Positions 59,696-64,000 of a DNA stretch of 64,000 nucleotides are shown in pieces. Each line of letters begins with the position of its first letter. Positions within the stretch are counted from its first letter, which is position 1. The notes beneath the pieces were generated by a model that was not told where the DNA came from, did no database searches, and was given only the letters and a program-made list of their open reading frames with translations. A program made the translations under genes and the position numbers. The stretch lies in the NCBI GenBank assembly GCA_030068145.1, contig JAPJBO010000138.1, forward strand, positions 1 through 64,000. Reading direction: 5' to 3'. The DNA comes from Diplonema papillatum (Eukaryota > Euglenozoa > Diplonemea > Diplonemida > Diplonemidae).

Positions 59696-61205
59696 TGAGC
59701 CGGGGGGTGTCCGCTCCGGCTGCGAGGATGGCGGCCTCCGGCCACACGCCGCTGGCGTGCGGCTGCGAGTCGAGCCAGGCCGGGCCGTCGCATCCGCGGC
59801 ACGTGGACACGGCGATCCCGGCCAAGAGCGAGACGGTGCACGTGTTCGACCCGATCAACCGGCTGCCCTACTCCCTCAACTTCTCCGGGATGTCGGCCGT
59901 CCACCAGGGCGACCACAGCGAGGTGATTCCGACCATCGGTCTCTCCACCTACTTCGTCGCGCGGGCTGGCGCGACGAACAAGCGGTTCTTCTTGTGCAAG
60001 CAGTACCAGAACAACCGCTGCCGTGCGTACTTCAACTGCAACAGCATCCACGCCTGCCGCAGCCGCATCGCGGAGCTGCGGATGCAGAACCCGCCGACGA
60101 AGGAGGCGCTGGAAGCTGACATCCAGCTGACAGTGTATTCAGAGGCTGACAGCGAGACCTTCACCGTGGCGCTCGACAAGACCGAGAACACCGTCGGGAG
60201 GGACCGTCTGCGCTCGGCGGCAATGGCGAAGACGTCGCTGGTCGGCAGCCTGTGCAAGAACTTCCCGGTGCAGTGCACCAGCCAGCTCTGCCAGAACATC
60301 CACGTCGACATCAACCACATGAAGCACATCCGCGACATGTGGCGGCTCCCGTGCTGCGGGGACGGCTCGTGCGTCGGCCCAGTGCTCGCGAGCACACTCA
60401 TCTACCCGCACATCCGCCACCGGGAGATGGCTGGATTCATCTTGCTCGATCCTTCGACCAAGTACCAGCAGAACCCAGCGCCCGTCCAGACGCCCGCGTC
60501 CATCGCGCTGTCAGCGGGTGGGAAGGCGTATCCGAAGTCGTGCATCAGCCCGACGAAGGGCCTGCGCGATTTGTGTGGGAAGGTGAACGATACGGACCCG
60601 GCGTGTGTCGAAGTCCCGGGGGAGGGGTTGTACCTGAAGGTGCAGCAGGGGAAGTTGTGCCGACCGCACCAGCGGAAGTCGTGCAAGTGGGGGGCCGACT
60701 GCAACAACCTGCACATCTGCCGGGTGAAGTTCGCGGTCGACGGCAACTCGCTGTGGACGGTCAGTGCGTCGAGCAGCGACTTCTCGTCGCCGATGACAAG
60801 CCCGCGGCTGGGCGCCCATGTGGCCGGGTCTGCTGGCTCCGTCCGCTCCCTGACGCACTCCCCCGCCACCAGCATCCACTCGTCACCGCGGCAGTCGCCA
60901 CGCGCGAGCCCGCGGGGGACGGCAAGCATCCCGCCGCACCTGCCGCCGTCGGCCGCCAGGGCCATCCACCCCATCGACGCCGCCCCGCTGCCGCCGCTGG
61001 CGAGCACGGCCGCTGCGGTGCTCATGGCCAACGCCCACTGCTACACGCCGCCGTCGGCGGCCGTCGAAGCAAGCGGGCTCGTGCACCCCGGGCCCGGAGC
61101 CGCGCCGCCGGCGCCGCCGGCGGGCGAGAACGCGGGGCTGCTGCCGCTGCTGTCGTCGTTCCGCACGTGCGCGCTGCCCGCCGGAGGCGTCAACTTCGCG
61201 CCGAA

Positions 61206-61256
<51 letters not shown>

Positions 61257-61587
61257 GCTGCGGCGGGGGAAAATGTTTCTTGAGTTTTCTTTTCGGGGGA
61301 GGGACGACGGGAGCGACAAAGCGGCGGAACCCGCCGAAGCCGACGCCGACGACGACGCGTCGACGCTGAAGAACCCGGATTCGAAGTCGACCACCGAACC
61401 CACGCCGCCGGAGAGGTACGTCGCCCCCGGCAGCGACGACCTCGAAATCATCCGCGCAGCCCTCATCCAGCAGCAGCACCAGCAGCAGCTGCGCCACAGC
61501 CCGCCCATCATCCCCGTTCCGAAGCAGGCGTTCGACGCTCCGCTCCTGACGCCGGCGCCCGCGAGGTTCGTGAACCCGAGGCCGTGA
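59449..61587 (+). CDS. Triple CCCH zinc-finger protein with polyQ/polyH
   Basis: 712 residues, one exon, starting MMEKRAVSQ (two ATGs in a row; the first chosen). Residues ~20-83 are a Gln/His-rich run. Three CCCH-type fingers follow: C-x7-C-x5-C-x3-H at ~182 (LCKQYQNNRCRAYFNCNSIH), C-x6-C-x4-C-x3-H at ~268 (LCKNFPVQCTSQLCQNIH), and C-x7-C-x5-C-x3-H at ~403 (LCRPHQRKSCKWGADCNNLH). Ser/Pro/Ala-rich disordered sequence, a second Gln run (~587-602) and an acidic patch form the C-terminal third. CCCH fingers of this spacing usually bind AU-rich or other single-stranded RNA and control mRNA stability; that is inferred. Three are unusual by their regular, short spacing within each finger. The last ~65 coding bases recur downstream. 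Confidence 0.9.
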
Positions 61588-62035
61588 TTCTGTCTCTTCG
61601 CACGGGGGGGAAAACGGAAGAAGAAAACCACGCAGTGAGCTTGCAGCAAGCAGCCAGCAAGCTACAGCAGCAGCAAGCAGCAAGCAGCAAGCAGTAAGCA
61701 GCAAGCAGCAAGCAGCAAGCAGCAAGCAGCAGCAACACCAGCAGCAGCGGCAACATTCCGAAGCAGGCGTGCGATGCTCCGCTCTTGACGCCGGCCCCTG
61801 CAAGGCTCACGAACAGCAGCAGCATCAGCAGCAGCAGCAACTCCAGCAGCAGCAGCAGCAACTCCAGCAGCAGCAGCAGCATCAGCAGCAGCAACACCAG
61901 CAGCAGCGGCAACATTCCGAAGCAGGCGTGCGATGCTTCGCTCTTGACGCCGGCGCCTGCAAGGTTCACGAACAGCAGCAGCAACTCCAGCAGCAACAAC
62001 AGCAACTCCAGCGGCAGCAGAACGAACGACAGCAG
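61588..62035 (+). repeat. CAG repeats with two echoes of the CCCH gene 3' end
   Basis: AGCAGCAAG/CAG runs carrying copies of the last coding part of the gene (CCGAAGCAGGCGT-CGA-GCT and CTCTTGACGCCGGC) at about 61754-61818 and 61913-61978; the source is 61516-61578. ORFs in this stretch on either strand are repeat-made. The following 62036-62750 has no gene I can identify. Confidence 0.88.
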
Positions 62036-62859
62036 AAAGGCACTCACCGACACACATTCTCTCTGCGTCGTGTCAAACCGCCCGTCAACAAACGCGTTGC
62101 GAACAAAGGAAAATCTGTTGTATGTGCCGCGAGTCACCTGGAGACTTGAAACCTCCCCGTCCGGTGTCCCAAACGAGGGCTCGCTCTGAAAAGACCCCCG
62201 CTCGCCCCGCACACCCCCCGCCTTAAAACACGAAACAGTCTAGGCCGTTTAGACAAGTCCACGCTAGCCACTGGCGTGTGCCGCTGTCAAACCAGGGGGT
62301 CTGACACACCGAAAAGGGAAAACAGGAAAAAGAAGAAGAAAAATAAAGCAACAAAGTAACAAAAAAGACAACAAAACCACAAACAAAACCTGAAAAAAAA
62401 AAAAAAAAAAACGAAACAGAAAAGAACCTCAAAACGGCGAGTGCTGTGCGAACAGACGCCGCAAGCAACATATTCCCATATTCCCTATCCCCCCACCCAG
62501 CTTCTATTTCTGCTTCTATTTCTGCCTGAAGTCAGGCCGCGGGGCTGGTACCAGGTATCTAAACATAGCAAACAACCAGCCATCCTTAAACGGGGGAAAA
62601 ATCTATTTTTGTGGTCCATAAACTCTTCCGTTTAAGAGTGTCACCGTCTGCCTCTTTCCTTCTCCTTAAAAAAACCAAAAAAATACTCGAGGGGCTGCCT
62701 TGTGCTTACTTCGAAGGAGGCTAGAGGGAGTTGCTTCGGCATTTTGTTGAACGCTTACGCCCGCCACTAAACCCAGATTCACCTGTGTTTCGTGTGGGCT
62801 ACAGCACATTTACCTCCTTTGATCTTTTGCAGCTGGCAGCCTCCTCGAGTATTTCCTGC

Positions 62860-63225
62860 AAAGCAGGTGCTTATACAAAAAACGACGACGACTTGCAATG
62901 CCCCTACTGCCACGCACGAACAACGGCAGCCGGACACCTTTTTTAAGGAAAGCAGGGACTGCGCGTGCATCAACGGTTCTGCAAAGAAAGACCACCAACG
63001 GTTCAACTAGAATACACACTGCAAGGTTCCGCGAAGAAACGAGACAGATGCCCATTTTGCAACAGCGACGGACGAACAGTGGTGAAACCACTTTTCACAA
63101 GTCTACGCCATCATGAGCCCTGGTGCAAAAAGAAACACAAAGCAAAGCGACGCGCTACCTCTAAGAAACCGACGGACGAAAAACTAGATACACCACGGGT
63201 ACCCAGTGTGCCCAGAGTGCCCTAA
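62860..63225 (+). pseudogene. Decayed C2HC zinc-finger-like coding stretch
   Basis: Two similar finger-like segments: LQCPYCHARTTAAGHLF, followed in another frame by LRVHQRFC, and then RCPFCNSDGRTVVKPLF with RHHEPWC in one frame (62965-63225). Both fit C-x2-C-x~19-H-x3-C. A third, weaker segment (CPNCGEQRTAQL) lies at 63214-63290. A run of T at 62937-62944 breaks the first finger. There is no credible start. It may be a remnant of a gene or transposon protein; no family is named. Confidence 0.4.
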
Positions 63226-63605
63226 CTGTGGCGAGCAACGAACAGCGCAACTACTGATCTTCAAAAAAAATTTTTTTCACTACCGAGAGCGACGACGTCA
63301 CGCACTTCGAAAAGCGCAACGTTCGTTTCTACCCGCAAACCTCTCTGAGTTATTCTACACTCTTCTCTACGTAGAGCCATGGTGCGAACAATGGACCGGT
63401 ACGGTTTACAGGGCAACTCCTGCTCAACTTGTAAGACGTGGGGAGCCCAAGAGCACTCACCTATCCTGGCGAGAACTTGGTGTCGGTCACAAATTGTTTC
63501 GAACCTGACTCGTCTAAGCGAGCAAATAAAGTGTACACCAAAGAAGCCATGCATGCCCCCCCAAACCCACCCAGTACGTATTAGCTTTAAAAGAACCCAT
63601 TCGAC

Positions 63606-63660
63606 GAAGGTCACCCGGAGACTCTAAAATCCCGGATTCTCAAGCGAACTATAACTCTAA
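63606..63660 (+). repeat. Dispersed ~60-bp motif
   Basis: GGTCACCCGGAGACTCTAAAATCCCGGAT and onward (given here in parts: TCACCCGGAGACTC, AAAATCCCGGATTCTCAAGC) resembles 58281-58345, 48748-48784 and the end of both UTP13 5' duplicates (49458-49500 and 50095-50140). 63661-64000 holds no gene; short AAG-rich repeats (GCGCCGAAGAA) close the window. Confidence 0.55.
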
Positions 63661-64000
63661 AAAAATAAAGCAACTGTATCAGGGCACCGTGCACAGTTTT
63701 CTGAGTGTGTGAAACTACCAAAAAGGAGCGAATGACCTCCGGGCGGGCGAGTCTGGCATGCCGTGCTGTGCCCCCCGGCGGGTGGCGACAGGACGACGAC
63801 CACAGCTAAAATCGGTCTTTCTGCGCATTTTCGTCTTCTAAAAAAGACAGATCTGCAGAAAGACGGAAAAACAAAACGAAAACAAAAAAACAAAAGACCC
63901 CCCGCTTCTATCACTCCAGAAAAAAAAAAGAAAGCGCCGAAGAAGTAATAGCGCAAAAAGTAAAAGCGCCGAAGAAATAGCCGAAGGGCGCCCATCATCT

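Noticed and set aside
60883-61803. Minus-strand ORFs rich in Leu, Cys or Arg over the CAG repeats
   Set aside because: They are antisense readings of CAG/GCA repeats and of the CCCH gene.

Overview
This 64 kb window is nuclear DNA from a eukaryote, probably a unicellular alga or similar protist. The evidence is a spliceosomal intron in a UTP13-type gene (GT...AG, 630 bp), mostly intron-poor long ORFs, a CCCH zinc-finger protein with polyQ/polyH tracts, and a dense load of eukaryotic transposons. The exact lineage cannot be fixed from sequence alone.

Region 1 (1-35940) is almost entirely mobile DNA and satellites. It holds (a) a 4.5 kb tyrosine-recombinase (YR) retroelement that looks whole, with gag-like, YR and RT/RNase H genes and split direct repeats (A1 - genes - B1-A2 - B2), lying inside an older, broken minus-strand YR-type relic; (b) a ~212-bp MITE family with at least 13 complete and 3 partial copies, always flanked by a 4-bp duplication of the form NTAN; (c) a 58-bp minisatellite invaded several times by that MITE, one MITE copy being split by an 8.8 kb composite that contains an apparently intact LINE (ORF1 plus an 1846-aa ORF2 with OTU protease, AP endonuclease, reverse transcriptase, a zinc knuckle and a repeated Cys/His domain); (d) an intact MULE-type transposase gene that also ends in an OTU protease, between long AT-rich foldback arrays; (e) a piggyBac-like fragment interrupted by a hAT-like MITE with two tandem hairpins; (f) a second, broken YR retroelement relic of a different gene order; (g) several unrelated satellites.

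Region 2 (35941-64000) is the gene-bearing part, with all confident genes on the + strand: a MATE transporter, an AAAP-type amino acid transporter, a secreted/glycosylated parallel beta-helix protein, a PhyH-like (2-oxoglutarate dioxygenase fold) protein with a decayed partial paralogue upstream, UTP13 (small-subunit processome WD40 protein; two exons), and a triple-CCCH zinc-finger protein. UTP13 is preceded by broken copies of its own 5' end and followed by ~3 kb of tandem repeats containing copies of its own last ~140 coding bases. The CCCH gene shows the same kind of 3' echo. The far right end carries a decayed C2HC zinc-finger-like coding stretch.

The genes of region 2 do not form an evident pathway: they are transport, secretion, ribosome biogenesis and RNA binding genes side by side. 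The most unusual features are the NTAN MITE family, the nested insertions, the independent presence of OTU proteases in a LINE and a MULE, the triplicated Cys/His motif in the LINE, and the echoing of gene ends into flanking minisatellites.
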